DNA from: Chrysomallon squamiferum
Lineage: Eukaryota; Mollusca; Gastropoda; Neomphalida; Peltospiridae
Reading direction: 5' to 3'
Assembly: GCA_012295275.1 (NCBI GenBank)
Contig: CM022670.1
Location: forward strand, 34,032,801-34,096,800
DNA: 64,000 nt
The stretch's first letter is position 1; the number at the start of each line of letters is the position of its first letter. The position numbers were made by a program, and so were the translations under genes. Under the pieces are notes generated by a model. That model saw only the letters and a program-made list of their open reading frames with translations. It had not been told where the DNA came from and did not search any database. Of the stretch, positions 1 through 13,627 are shown in pieces.

Positions 1-3000
1 AAGACGTTGCTTGTTACAGACGTATGAGTGTTCGGTTGATTGCGTGACGTGCGATTGTTTCAAATCAGTAAGAATGGTCTTCTGGGACATTTCAGTAAAA
101 CTGTGATAGTCGCAAGCAAATGGCGATTCCTTTTTAAAGACTGTATTTCAAGGACGAATGTTAAAAATGGCTGAAGATTCAACAGTCTCGTTTTGATCAC
201 ATTTCGGAGGATCAGATTCAATTCTCGAACACTGCTGGTGTTTAGTTTCTTAACTTCCAGAAGTCGAAATGGAAATCGCAAGATTCGATAGTTTCTGGAG
301 TACAGTTATTCTGAAATCATTCCACCTGTTTTATTTGTATACATGTTATTTGGATTACCGATTTTCAGAACTATGATTATTAAAAAGAAAATATCTTAAT
401 ATATGACTAGATGTTTTATTTTAGATGAATGTTCAAAAGTAAATATGTTAATAAATGATTTGAAATTTTGGTTTTAAATGAACGAGTCTAATATTTGTTA
501 CTAAATGAAAAACGTTTAAGAAAATTTACTTATGTCTGAAAATGTTTTGTTTACCGTATTGAACACATAAAATGTGAACATCTATTACTCGTATATATTT
601 TCTTCACAAGACAATTTGTCAGACATATGTTCTTAATATAACGTATTTTAAGTTCTTATTTATTTATTTTTAAACGATTAATTATAATTATTATTATCAT
701 TTGTTATTAGTATAATTTATGTATACAGATCAGTTATTCTTGGCAGGGGTTTAATCACAATATAAATAATTTTGTGAAAAACTGAAGTGACTGGTACTAA
801 AAGTACATGTAAATAAGACCCAATTTTAAAAGATTAATTCATATGCTTTCATTGAACCGCATTTATTAATGTATTACTTATTTCAGTCAAAGTCGTGTAT
901 TTCTTTGTATTTGCTTTTTGCAACTTTATTTATTTATTTTTTTATACACTAATTTTTTACTCATATTTAATATTTTTATTCCATGTTTTTTTGTTGTTTT
1001 TTCTACATTATCATATGCATTTAAATGTTTTTCATTTTGTTTGTTTTGTTATCATTTTAACGGTATTACATATTTTATGTTTTCTGACCAACGTATATAA
1101 TTTAGATAGCAATGATTTGCAAAAATTCATTTTAGTAGTCTTCAGTTGTTTTGTTATATATATATATATTTTTTTCTTCTTCTTCTTCTTTTTTCGTATA
1201 TTAAGAATCTTTTTTGCATTTAATATATCACGCTTTTTATTCAATTTGTGTTCTATTAAGCAAAACGGGTATAATGTATACAATTCATTTTCACACGAAT
1301 ACTTTAAAACCTTAGCTTGTTAATAAAATATTTTTATTATATGCAATCATTTTTTTGTCTTATTATGGTTCGTTGGTGCTCATCTCGGTATTTTCCGTAA
1401 TAAACCGGTCAAACAAGAATAGACTATTACACGGTTGTTAAACTTACTGGAAGCGGAACAGTGATATTTATAGAATGGAGAATTATATAACATATGGTCG
1501 CATAGTTTACAATATCGGTAATGATGCGTCTTCTTGTAATGGTTTGTCAAAGTGTTTTTCCCAATTAAGCTTTCAGACTGCAGAAGGATATTATGTAATA
1601 TTACGTCTATTATGAACGATCGAAACAAACGTAATTATACAATATTACTGATGGAGCGATGGTTAAGTTATAAATATTAACACTGAATATTGCTGCAGTT
1701 TTGTTCCTAGTATATTCTGTTCGGTTAAACCTTCAAAACATCAAAATCTGATGAAATATTGCATAAATGCTAAACCTACTTTTAACTTACGGAACAGGTG
1801 TATTTTTAGAATGTTATTGATTCAGAGTAATCCTGTAATATTTAAGTTTAAAACAACAAACCTCTTGTATTTGTGCAGTTCCATTATTTGTCTAGTTTAT
1901 TATATCATCATATAGATTTTATGATGTACGTTTTTGTTTTACATTTATAATTTTTAGATATGTAAATGTTTTTAGTTGTTTTTTTTGTTTTTTTTAAGAA
2001 TGTTATTTTATTATATTTTAATTTCGAAATAAATTATCCAAACCCACCCCATCTGACTAATATATATAAATATATAAAGAATTTTGAATTATAAGAATGT
2101 GACTTAATGTACTCTATCACCTTATTACACGAGAAAATAACATTACCAAAGATCATTAGTGTGTAATATGAGTTCACTTTTCACTTGCATGTCCCAGCAG
2201 AATACGTCTCACACTTCTTCATTCACAACAGCTCTGACACAGAAAGTCTTGATTGAATCTGACAGAATTTTACGTGTATGAAATGCCAAGCACAGCAAAC
2301 AAATGTGTTAAAAATTATTTATTAATAAATTATTCATAGCAATAAAGAGCAATTTTGGGAAAGAAACGAAAACATCTAAAATGTTTATGGCTTATGAAGG
2401 CAAGAACAAAAACAACAATAATAATAACAATGATGAAGATGATTGTGATATTGTCTATATATCATTTCACGTATATCACATACAATCACATACATCATGC
2501 CATATCTGATTACACCATTTCAAATTACATCATAGCATAGTACAATATGTGATATCAAGTTACCCACTTCCATATTGAAACTGCCATAACATGTACGTCA
2601 TCGCTTTGTGTCGTGTTGCATCATATCATATCATGTATCTGTAAATCATATCATATGTCGTTTGGTATGGCATCATATCATATCATGCCATATTATATCG
2701 TATGATATTAGGATCATGTAGCGTACATTGTATATAGCTGGGCTTTTTTTCGAATAACATATATTAGAGTATAATTATAATACGTCATTAAACTGATAAT
2801 AAAATCAGAGAAAAAGACACAGGTAAATAAACGAAAGAAGTGATAGGAAAACAAATACATCATCGGCTGAGGTCGATACGCAAACATCAATCGATACACG
2901 ATATATCGAAATTCACTCCAGTTAGTTCAATACCATCCTTTTCCTGCCATTATCGTTAATGTTATGGCTAGTATCAAAAGTTTCTGAACAATATCCTGAA

Positions 3001-3399
3001 CAGTAACGAACTCAATTCATTTTATTGATTATTAAAGCCTGTTTCAGTATATAGGAGTAATTGGTGACAACAAAAGTGTTTTAATGACGATGCACTTTAA
3101 AGATATCAGCAAACAATTTATTTTGATTTTAAAATTAGTAGTTATAGGTCCAGCTTGAAAAAAGAAAGAATCGATCATATAATTAAAATTCTGCTGAATA
3201 AGCTATTCAGCATAAATTAGAAGACTGTGAAAAATTATGTTTAAATTTTAAACGAAATAGGAAAACGATTTTTAAAAATTAATACTAATTCACGAGGGAA
3301 ACAAATGTGAGATAAATATGTGACTGTAAAAATCAGCTGAAAATACACTGAAAAAACAAAGGCTGGAATCAAACCCAGGTAGTTGTTTCCTTAGAAAGT
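1..3399. other. Intergenic, no gene seen
   Basis: AT-rich sequence. 2560-2715 has many degenerate ATCATATCAT units. Short open frames are low-complexity or lack coding character. Confidence 0.6.
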
Positions 3400-3457
3400 A
3401 TGTGTGTGTGTGTGTGTGCGTTCGCGTGTGTGAGTGGATGTGTGTGTGTGTGAGTGT
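3400..3457. repeat. (GT)n microsatellite, interrupted
   Basis: GT runs broken by CGTTCGCG and GAGTGGAT, 140 bp before the first long (GA)n tract. Confidence 0.9.
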
Positions 3458-3540
3458 GTAGGCGTGTGGGACATGTATAAAGGTGTACAAACTGTGTGAT
3501 TGCTTTTAGGAATGAATATGAATATACGTTAGCTTCTCTT

Positions 3541-4110
<570 letters not shown>

Positions 4111-7100
4111 TTTTTGGTATATTCCTAACTACTGACTTCATGTTACTTTATCTCGTTCTCCATCCTTTATCGTACTGAAACATGATATTAAACAAGCCCG
4201 AAAGTGGCATTTAATTTTCAGATTCCCGTTTGTTATTAAGTCTTTTCGTGTACGATAATAACGTCACGAAACAAAATCAAATATCTCTTTCAATGAATCT
4301 TTACATGTTACATTTATACTTTAAAATTAGAAAAGAGTTCTAGTATCAAATCAGTTCATTAGTTACAATTATACAAAATTATATAAGTAAATTATTCGTA
4401 ATACTACAAATATATTCTTATTACAGTTTCATGAGTTCTTTATTAACAACATCCCATTTCATTATCACGTCTTTTTTTCACTCAAGAATTCAGATAATTA
4501 ACAAATATAAAGAGAAACCCCAGGGAAATGTGTAGGAAAATTGCTAATCTGAAAACAGACCAAGCAATCGTGTCCAAGACATAACTTTCGACTTTACCAG
4601 ATGGTTCTTTCCAAAATAGATAAAGGAGCTTAAAAAGGGAGAAAAATTGAACTTTGGATTTTATTTATAACTTTTCACCAGTTACAATTATACAAAGCCT
4701 TCTAATATAAAACCAGCAATACTGTCTGTAATAAATTTTAACAGACAAACCGAAAGGGGAGAAATAAAGGATTTATATTTAAACAGTAAAAAAGAGTCAA
4801 AATTCGTACAGTCGATAACAGCTGAATTTTTCTAAAACCATGAAGATTACCAGTAACATCTGTAACGCTAATCACACTGTCAGAAAAGAAGAAGAGACTT
4901 GACATAGTATAAATAATGCATGTGTGATTTGTCATGATCATTGCTTATTTATTGACTGTTGTCAGCAGTTTAAAAATTTGAGCATAAAACAAAACTGAAC
5001 AAACGTCGCTGTCTTATCTTTTTGACCACAGCAGTCGTTTCCCCTGTAACCTTTAATCTTTTGACCACAACAGATATATTTCACATTTTTCAAAAAAGGA
5101 ATAGGGCGTATATAAACTTTCTGGCGTTTGTACAATTTGTCTCTTTTTCTGGGACACGGAATCTACTGTCCTGTCTATGAGAAGGTCTATATAAAATATC
5201 CTTTCCCGCTAATTAGAAAGAGTAGACCACGGTGTCGCGCAACTGTTTTTCTCTCTTGTTATGTAAATAGCTCTTAACGACAATAACGACAAATACATTA
5301 CGTTTGTCGCCAATTAGCCATTACCCAAATGTTACAAATAGGTTAAATACAATATTTCCTTCCTTTCCAAAAAACATTACTTTTTTTATTTTATTTACTT
5401 ATTTATTCTGTGATCACAGTTCCCTTTGTGTTGAACTATTTTTGTTCCGACAACAGCAGTGTACTTACCGAAGTAACATATTTGGCCTGGCCTGTCTAGG
5501 TTGGATAAACAGTGTTTCACTACTTTTGTAATGATCAAATCCCGTATCGAACTGTTTGCTGGCAGACAATACGTGTTCGTTCATGCCGCAATCCAGTTGA
5601 TTAACTTCTAGTGAAGTTTTTTTTTTCTCATATAATTACTAAGAGAGTAAAAAGCCTTTTCGTGTCGTGTCTCTATCGGCTGATATGTTTGTATTATTAA
5701 TGCAAACCAACGGATACAGATGACTACGTTTTCCAGTGTGCAGTTCCGACTGTAGCATGCGAGACAATGGCATCGATATACCGTAAATTACCTTACAAAT
5801 TAACAAACTTAACATAATAATGTATTATAGATGGCCTTGAAATTGACTAACATATTTAGTCCTCTGGGATGATGCGGTTTTTATGAAGTGACGATGAGAG
5901 TTGTTGGCTCGGTTATAGTGAAACAGTTTGAGCTGCTGTGGGATCGATAGCTGTAGGAGGGTTTGCTGATTCCGGTAAGACTTGTGGATCATATGAAATA
6001 AAATAGAATGAATGTGTCTCAGTCGTCGAAAAATTCCAACCTGGTATAATAATAACAAACATAACCATCAACCAAAATATATATATATTTTAAATTTTCT
6101 TTGAAGAATATTAAGGAGTATGTGAGAAAAGGGAAGTTCAGAATCATGTAATGTGTGTCGCAAAAAGATATGTCAAAATATGAAGCCTTTTTAATAAACA
6201 AAACCGAAATATTATAAAAGTTCGCCTGTATTGCTAAGATAATCAAGATATGTAAATACATAAAGTTTTGTAAAATTAGGGTTGTAGACTATGAAAATAT
6301 CTAAGTTTTAACAGTCAAAGGTGGATTTACAAAAAATCCACTGATTTAATTATATATACATATGAAAGTATTTTGAAATTTTCAATAATCCAAAACGATG
6401 TTCAAAACAGCTGGCCAAGGACTCCAAGTTGTCTGAACAAGAAAAACAACCTCAGTCTACCGCTGTCACACTCGGCTTGAAATAATTGCTCTGACAAAAC
6501 AAAACCAGTACCGCAATGGATGCCTGACAGATTCACCAGAACCATTTTAAAGTCGTGAAAAGTGATTTTAGTGTCAAGTTTGAGAACAAAAAAATTCTAC
6601 AGCTCTTGTCTCATAATGGCAGTTTCACTGAGAAATCGGTTAAAGAAACTGGCACCGGAAAGGAGCAACCACGATTTATCTGACGCACCCGAAGCTAATC
6701 TAATTTCAGAGTTTTCTACATGACCTTCAGAAGAAAAACAACAACTAAAAATCCTCGAGAAAAAAACAGGAAAAAAGAAAGAAGCAACAATAAAAGGAAT
6801 AAAGATTAACATCGCGCTTGTCAGGTAATATATAATGCAAAACAGATATAATAATAAAGGTTGTTTTTCTTATTCACAGATACTGGTAAATAATCCACTA
6901 ACGTAGAAGAATGCTTGTTTTTTTTTAATAGTTTTTTTAGTATTAGAAAATAAAATATAAAAAAATAATTTTAAATTATTTATTTATTTAATTATTTACT
7001 TTTTTACTAATTTAGTTATTTTTGTTTTAATTATTTACTAATTTTTATTTTATTTTATTTTTATATTTTTTTTATATTTTTTGGTTCACGCTCCCCTGCG

Positions 7101-8222
7101 CACTATTATAAATCACATTAAATGATGCTTACACAAAGACGTAGAAACTGATTCTCGCAATGTATGGTGTTTTTATTATTTATTTATTTATTTTTATTTT
7201 TATTTTATTTTATTTTTATCGTTTACTGGCAGCACGTCCTTTCAAATTATCAAGAGTTAATTTCGTTCTTACGTCATAGCGAGATTTAGATAAGACAGCA
7301 GAAACGAAACGAATATGTCATGCTGATCTAGCAAATATGAAACGATGAACTACTATTCAAAGTATCGAGAGTTACAAAAGAATCAGGCAACATTATATAT
7401 TCGTTATGTGTGGGCATTTCATAGTACTCAAGGGAAACTAAATGTTGTTGATATCAATAAAAGGAAAATGAGTGTAGTAGAGTAATGCATCAATGATTAA
7501 TTAATTAGAAGCGTGAACCACAACAAGGAAAATAAATAATAATTGATTCTCTGAGCCAGTTAGTTAGATTATGTGTCTACTTTTATTAGATTGCTGGTCT
7601 TATTCGACGGGGAACACAGACAGACAGACATACACACACACAAACACACACACACACACACACACACACCAACCCACCCACCCACACGTAATGAATATAT
7701 ATATGTTTTAAAATATATTGCTAGTTTTATATATTATGATTTCCTGCTTAAATTGGTATTGTTTAGTCAAAGTCAGATCAAATTGTTCTAGGCATTGATA
7801 ATAAAATATTTACAAAAATGAAAGAAAACAGTCAGAATATTTTAACACGTGTTTGTGCGATAACAAGATATTGTACGTGTTATAGTATTAGTAATAGTCT
7901 GAAAAACACAACATATCTTTGTTGTTATAAGCTTTTGTATAAAAATTAAATATAAAATCTATACAGTCAAATATAAAAATAAAAACAGTTACCAAGTCAT
8001 CATGAAATAAAATGTTCTTGAAAGAATTCGAGAAGTCAATTTACATTTAATGTTATGTTGAATACTTTATGTGATATTATTTTAAATGCACTCACTTTTC
8101 TGAAAATCCGTATTTGGTTGCTTACCTTAAATATCCGCTTTACAGAGTCCCACATCAAAATCTCTAATTTAATAATAATAAAAACATTTATTTATTTATT
8201 TTACATGAAATGACTGTACCAC
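4111..8222. other. Intergenic, no gene seen
   Basis: AT-rich sequence with TTTA/ATTT-rich stretches at 6960-7080 and 7170-7220 and one (AC)n run. The longest open frames (about 70-80 codons) resemble nothing I know. Confidence 0.6.
7630..7685. repeat. (AC)n microsatellite
   Basis: AC repeat ending in CCAACCCACCCACCCAC. Confidence 0.9.
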
Positions 8223-8632
8223 GACATTGTCATACTGTAATCATTCAGTCGTGTCGGACTGCAACAACAATCAATTATGTATGTCTTCGATATTGTTCTC
8301 TTGCTGTTGACTATTTAACAGAACCGGCTTTCACTACAGATATATATCAATATTTGAGATTATTGCTCTGACGATTTCTCAAGTCCTTTGGTTTGGAAGA
8401 AAGTAAGTGATTATAAATAAAAGAACGTGATTTCATTTTACGCTTGATCTGAAAACATGTCCAACCATATTTTCCGAATCGGAGAGCAAAACGTCTATGT
8501 AAATATTTCCTGGGAGTTTTTGTTGGTGTTTGGTTTTATTTACGACACACGTTACATGATTCTGAATGCACCTTTTCTCACATTTGCGTGAAATAAAAGT
8601 AGTTTTGTGATGTTTAGTCAAGCCAAGACAAA

Positions 8633-8634
8633 AT

Positions 8635-8719
<85 letters not shown>

Positions 8720-8834
8720 CTAATGCTAATAATAATACTATTGTAAATTTGAAACACTGAATCAGTGATGCTAATAACCCCACCCTCTTTGTGTATTTGT
8801 TTTTGTTTGTTAATGTGGGTGTGCGGATGTGAGC

Positions 8835-8868
<34 letters not shown>
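8633..8868. repeat. (AAC)n-(AAT)n and (GT)n cluster, left end of block A
   Basis: (AAC)n about 8635-8681, (AAT)n 8683-8719 and (GT)n about 8829-8868. The counterpart in block B (19252-19565) has (ACT)n, a longer (AAT)n and a much shorter (GT)n. Confidence 0.9.
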
Positions 8869-8872
<4 letters not shown>

Positions 8873-9667
8873 ATAAAAAATCGATTGGATAAATAAAATA
8901 GAATGTCATTATTTAAACAAACGCGGGTCCATTGTTTGTATATTTAGAAAACACACACTAGACTTGTATTTTAATATTAGTAGTAATTATTCAACATTAA
9001 ATCCTGACATACAAATCTTGCAACATTATATAAACGTAGATACAAAAATTAACAAATATTTATCCAGCATAGAAATTCTTTAAACTGCATTTAATTGATT
9101 TTTAAATAATGATTTTCATTTAATGTATTTTCAGGATGTTTGCTTTCCGAACAGTCCATGGAATTTTGTAGCAAAGGTTCATGTGATAAAAGTGGCTGAA
9201 TCAAATTTTCATTTTAAGCGTTTATGTGTCTAAACATCTCCAAGATTTTCTAGTCATTCATTCAATAAGTAATTCATACATGATGTGCTAACCGTTATAT
9301 ATAAGCTTAGGTAACAAGGACTGATTTATTGACAAAGTTCTGCTGGAAACAATGCACTGATCAATGAATTATCTGGAGTAAAGTACAGTACTTTAATATT
9401 AATGGAGAGTTACACAGTTTGAGTAAAAAACAATTCTCGGAAAGATAATGATATTTTTCTCAATATAACTGTTTAGGACCAGTTAAAATTAATATTCTTT
9501 TAAAAATTCACAATAACAGATAAATATTAATTGCTAAAAAATATTAAAATAAAGACTTATTAAAATATCGTTATTATTATTGTTATTATTATTGTTGTTG
9601 TTACGGAATCTTCATGGTTCCCTGCCTGTTTCTGAGACTTCGATAATTCACACTTGGATCAACGACA

Positions 9668-9890
9668 GAGGGCGCTTAACACGTAGACCTATGAAAGAGG
9701 GCGCTTAACACGTAGATCTATGAAAGAGGGCGCTCAACACGTAGACCTATGAAAGAGGGCGCTCAACACGCAGATCTATGAAAGAGGGCGCTCAACACGC
9801 AGATCTATGAAAGAGGGCGCTCAACACGTAGACCTATGAAAGAGGGCGCTTAACGCGTAGACCTATAAAAGAGGGCGCTCAAGACGTTTC
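9668..9890 (+). repeat. 29-bp minisatellite, block A (8 units)
   Basis: GAGGGCGC recurs every 29 bp exactly, at 9668, 9697, 9726, 9755, 9784, 9813, 9842 and 9871. Units differ mainly at TTAAC/TCAAC and GACC/GATC. Each unit contains AGAGGGCGCT, which resembles the core of the animal CTCF recognition sequence. Nearly identical sequence flanks the block B array, so the arrays predate the duplication. Confidence 0.95.
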
Positions 9891-10994
9891 CATTTAACTT
9901 TTGTCTGCTGATGTTCCTGTCCCTTTATAATTAAACTCATTTCATCTTGTAAGCTATGACTCTGCTGTTTCTAAAATCTAATATTTATTATTCCACTGAT
10001 ATACAATATGCGTTCAAAATATTTTATACATAATTAATATAGGCCTATTTTGATGGCTGTTGAACAAAATCCTATTATTACGGTTTTACGTTCGATTTAA
10101 TTATGTAGTTTTCGTGTAAATCGAGAATATAAATGCATTTGAAATCAACAATCTTTAATCTTTATTTTTTATTTATTTATTTGTTTTTTGATTTGCGCGC
10201 AGATTAGACATTGACAAAAGAAATTATTGTTTTTGCAATTTTCTGTGACATGACTTCCGCAATGGCATGAAAAACAAAATTTGATCGATCTGTAAAGCTA
10301 ATAACGATTTTAATAAGTGGATGAATGAATGATACATTCACAGAGTTCAGTATCAACGTTATCGCACTATTTGAAATGAGAGATGAAACCCGCAACAGTA
10401 CTCTTTAGCAATTTACAGCAAATGATTTATTTAACAATAAAAAACGTCATAAACAGGAAAGCAAGAATCACGGCCTTTGATAAACTAGCTTTGTAAAAGC
10501 CAAAATTAAACACCTTTGGAATCTTATCATCATTTTTAAATCTAAAATATAAATTTGCGTTTTTGTAGCGATAAAAATAAATAAATAAATAAATTAGAAT
10601 AAAAATGATTAATATTCTGTGGTAAATATTAATACTTTGGTAAAGGCTTATTCACAACAGCAAATTCATTGCATCGTTATTCCAGGGAGATAACTTTTTG
10701 GTTCTTCCAGTAGCTTGTCATGCAGAAATAATCTCTGAGACAAAAAAAAAAAAAAAAAACATTCCCGTCCTCCTCCAAAAACAAAAAAAAAAAACAAACA
10801 AACAAACAAACAAAAATAATAATAAAAAAATAAAACATACACAGAAAAACTACAACAACAAATAAAAGACAAAAAGGTAATTTATTTTATTTAATAATAA
10901 GAAATGTGTATGTGTGTAGATTTGAAATAAACTTTAGTTGTAATTTATATAACACTGTTAGTGTTAGGCAAAAGCTGACTGCTACTGCTGCTGA

Positions 10995-10996
10995 CA

Positions 10997-11051
<55 letters not shown>
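10995..11051. repeat. (AAT)n microsatellite, block A
   Basis: Pure run of about 17 AAT units; the block B counterpart is at 22053-22160 and is about twice as long with interruptions. Confidence 0.9.
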
Positions 11052-11053
<2 letters not shown>

Positions 11054-11300
11054 TAAGTATTCAACAGAAATATATTTTAACATAGTAAGAACTTATCAGT
11101 TTTATTAATTTCTTTACTGTACCTTCCTTGGCAAAATACATTATACATACACCAAAGTAATTTACAATAATTATTTGCAAAAATTTTATGACAGTAATGG
11201 CTTATCTTTTCTTCTTGTGAAGACGCAGATGATAATATTCCTTTTTCTTTTTTCTTCTTTATCTTTTTTAATATTATTTTATCGAATTATTATTAATAAT

Positions 11301-11428
11301 CATACACAAAGAATATATTTTACAGGCTTAATTTGAAAAATACAAATAACATTACATATCAAAATTAAATTCTATTCACAGGTAAATGAACACATACACG
11401 TATTACTGTTGTATATACAAATAATGGT
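11301..11428. other. 128-bp non-coding segment identical between blocks (copy A)
   Basis: Every base matches 22217-22344, without indels. It lies about 1.55 kb downstream of the receptor stop codon, so it could be long 3' UTR or a downstream regulatory element. On the minus strand it contains TGTATATA, a match to the Pumilio-type UGUANAUA motif; this is weak evidence alone. No ORF is preserved. Confidence 0.7.
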
Positions 11429-11963
11429 AGTTTTTTTAGACACAATTTTGCAAGCACAATGTGACAAATATATAAGATACGTAATGTGTGTAAAAATCAG
11501 TAATATACTTTATAAATCAATGAGTTGAAATAAAATAAAAGAACAAGAAAAAAGCCTGATATTAAAAAATATATTTAGAAAAATATATACCGATTAAAAA
11601 ATAACATTTAAAAAAAATTAATATAACATTGCCTGTTTTTATTGTTACAGAAATTATCATTGGAAAAAAACAAACAAAACAAAAAATCATAATAAAACCG
11701 TTTTTCTGTTAAATACATATATGTACATTGTACATTGTAAAAGGTTTTAATGCATATGATAAAAAGTGGGAAGAATTATGTTTATTCCACCAAGTAAGAT
11801 ATCAGACTGTGGGTCAAACATGTACATTTTAATTTTCTTTTTAGCAGTGAATTCTGATGTGAAATTGTGATAATTAACTTAGGCAAGGATATAAGAATCA
11901 CAAATGCAGAGAAATCTTAATAAGTGTCACTAGGACGTGACAACTGCATAACATTTGTCACAT

Positions 11964-12179
11964 GACACATGTTAATACACCTGTCACTGTGACCCGTGTT
12001 AATACACCTGTCACTCTGACACCTGTTAATACACCTGTCACTCTGACACATGTTAATACATCTGTCACTATGACACATTTTAATACACCTGTCACTATGA
12101 CACATGTTAATACACCTGTCACTATGACACATGTTAATACACCTGTCATTATGACACATGTTAATACACTTGTCACTAC
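11964..12179 (+). repeat. 27-bp minisatellite, block A (8 units)
   Basis: GTTAATACACCTGTCAC-type units recur every 27 bp at 11971, 11998, 12025, 12052, 12079, 12106, 12133 and 12160, separated by TATGACACAT-like sequence. Because 27 is a multiple of three the array is open in several frames, but nothing suggests translation. Block B has a single unit at about 22955-22985. Confidence 0.93.
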
Positions 12180-12239
12180 CACAAGACGTATATTACGAGT
12201 CATGTCTGACTTTGCAAATTTCTAATCTTCTATGTCAGA

Positions 12240-12750
12240 GTAAATAAATATAAATGTTGTGTGATGTCATTAGCTGATGTCACATGGAAATCATGTGACT
12301 GACTAAAATCTGATAGTGATAACATGAAATGATAAATATGAATTAAAGACTGTACTGATAACGCATTTGCGACAGGCAGATTATCGCTGATTTTTTGTGT
12401 GTCAGAGTTAAAAGATTTCAGATTTTCACCAATTTGATACAGAACCTCTTAAAGGAAGAGTAAATATCTGACTTTATGTGTCACAGTGAAAAACTTTGAT
12501 ATGTGTGATGTCATCAGTTGAGATCACATGGAAGTCATGTGACACACAAGAAATTATGTTATCTACTCAATAACATGAAATGATAAATAATAGATAATTA
12601 AAACTTTACACATCAGAAGTATGAGTTAAATTATCAATGATTTGATCCACAAAATTTGAAATCTCACATCCAAATGGAGGTCATGTGACACACAGAAATT
12701 ACATAATCTATGTGACAACATGAAATGATCATTGATAAGGAATATAAGAC
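12240..12750. repeat. Degenerate ~240-bp repeat with E-box dyads, downstream of receptor A
   Basis: About three divergent units, each containing TGATGTCAT, then TCACATG-GAAGT-CATGTGA-like dyads and later ACATGAAATGATAAAT. Clear dyads are at 12279-12299 and 12524-12542, with a half copy at 12681. TCATGTGA is the M-box/MITF-type E-box and TGATGTCA resembles a CRE. Located 230-740 bp past the stop codon, possibly within the 3' UTR. Confidence 0.7.
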
Positions 12751-12982
12751 TACTGTGGTAAAGAAGAATGAAATAGCACATTAACTACGTCTCACTGACT
12801 TTACTCTTATTTCAATTAACTTATTGTCTCCACCTTCTGTGTTTGCTGGAAGGCTGTGCAGTCTTTGCAGTTTTCTGTTTTTAAACTGTAATTTGATTCT
12901 GTTGATGTTCTTTTCACTAAACTTCCACTTGCAAAAACTTCATTAAAACTAGCAGGACTCAGCTGTCTCTGTTTTTCTGGTT

Positions 12983-13591
12983 CTAAAAATAAACGCGTTT
13001 GACTGGGTTTTTTGCAACGTTTATATTTTCGCTCAGTTTATTGAGTTCTAACACAGACGTCGATGCTTCTTTTTTGTCCATGCTTTCAGAAACTTCTTCA
13101 ACCTCATCTATATCAGACACCTGCTTTTCTTTTTTGTGTTTTTCACAAATCACTATACAACTCTTCTTCATACAGACCAAGTATTTATGTGACGGCAACG
13201 GTTTTGCTTTTTCTGTGGAAGTTTCATCCAGTTTGGAGGAACACTCTACAGACTGTGAAGTGAATATATTTTCATTTGTAGACAGTTGATATTTGTCCTC
13301 TGTTGTGGAGCTGTTCTGCTGATGACCTGCTGAGTGCGTATACAACGAAGTAGCACTAGTTGCGTATCTTGTTAGTTCAGAATGTGAAATAAAACGGACA
13401 GGACCTTGTCCAGTAAAAGATTTTAGGAAATGTTTGCGAATTTTGAAGAACAAAGCTTTCCTTAACAATATATAGAACCACGGGTCGAGAATCTGATTAA
13501 TGGAAGCCAGACGGACTGCTAGCAAGTCGCTTCGTACATCTGCCTGTCCAGTTATCTGAATGACCAGTATGTTGATCTGAAAGTATGTATG

Positions 13592-13627
<36 letters not shown>

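Noticed and set aside
9668-9890. CRISPR array
   Set aside because: Units are contiguous 29-bp minisatellite monomers without distinct spacers, in a eukaryotic context.
10204-10395. 63-codon minus-strand frame with a partner in block B
   Set aside because: The block B copy (about 21300-21480) has indels that break the frame, so conservation is not at the protein level.
11962-12225. 87-codon frame of MTHVNTPVT repeats
   Set aside because: Product of the 27-bp minisatellite; block B has only one unit and no such frame.
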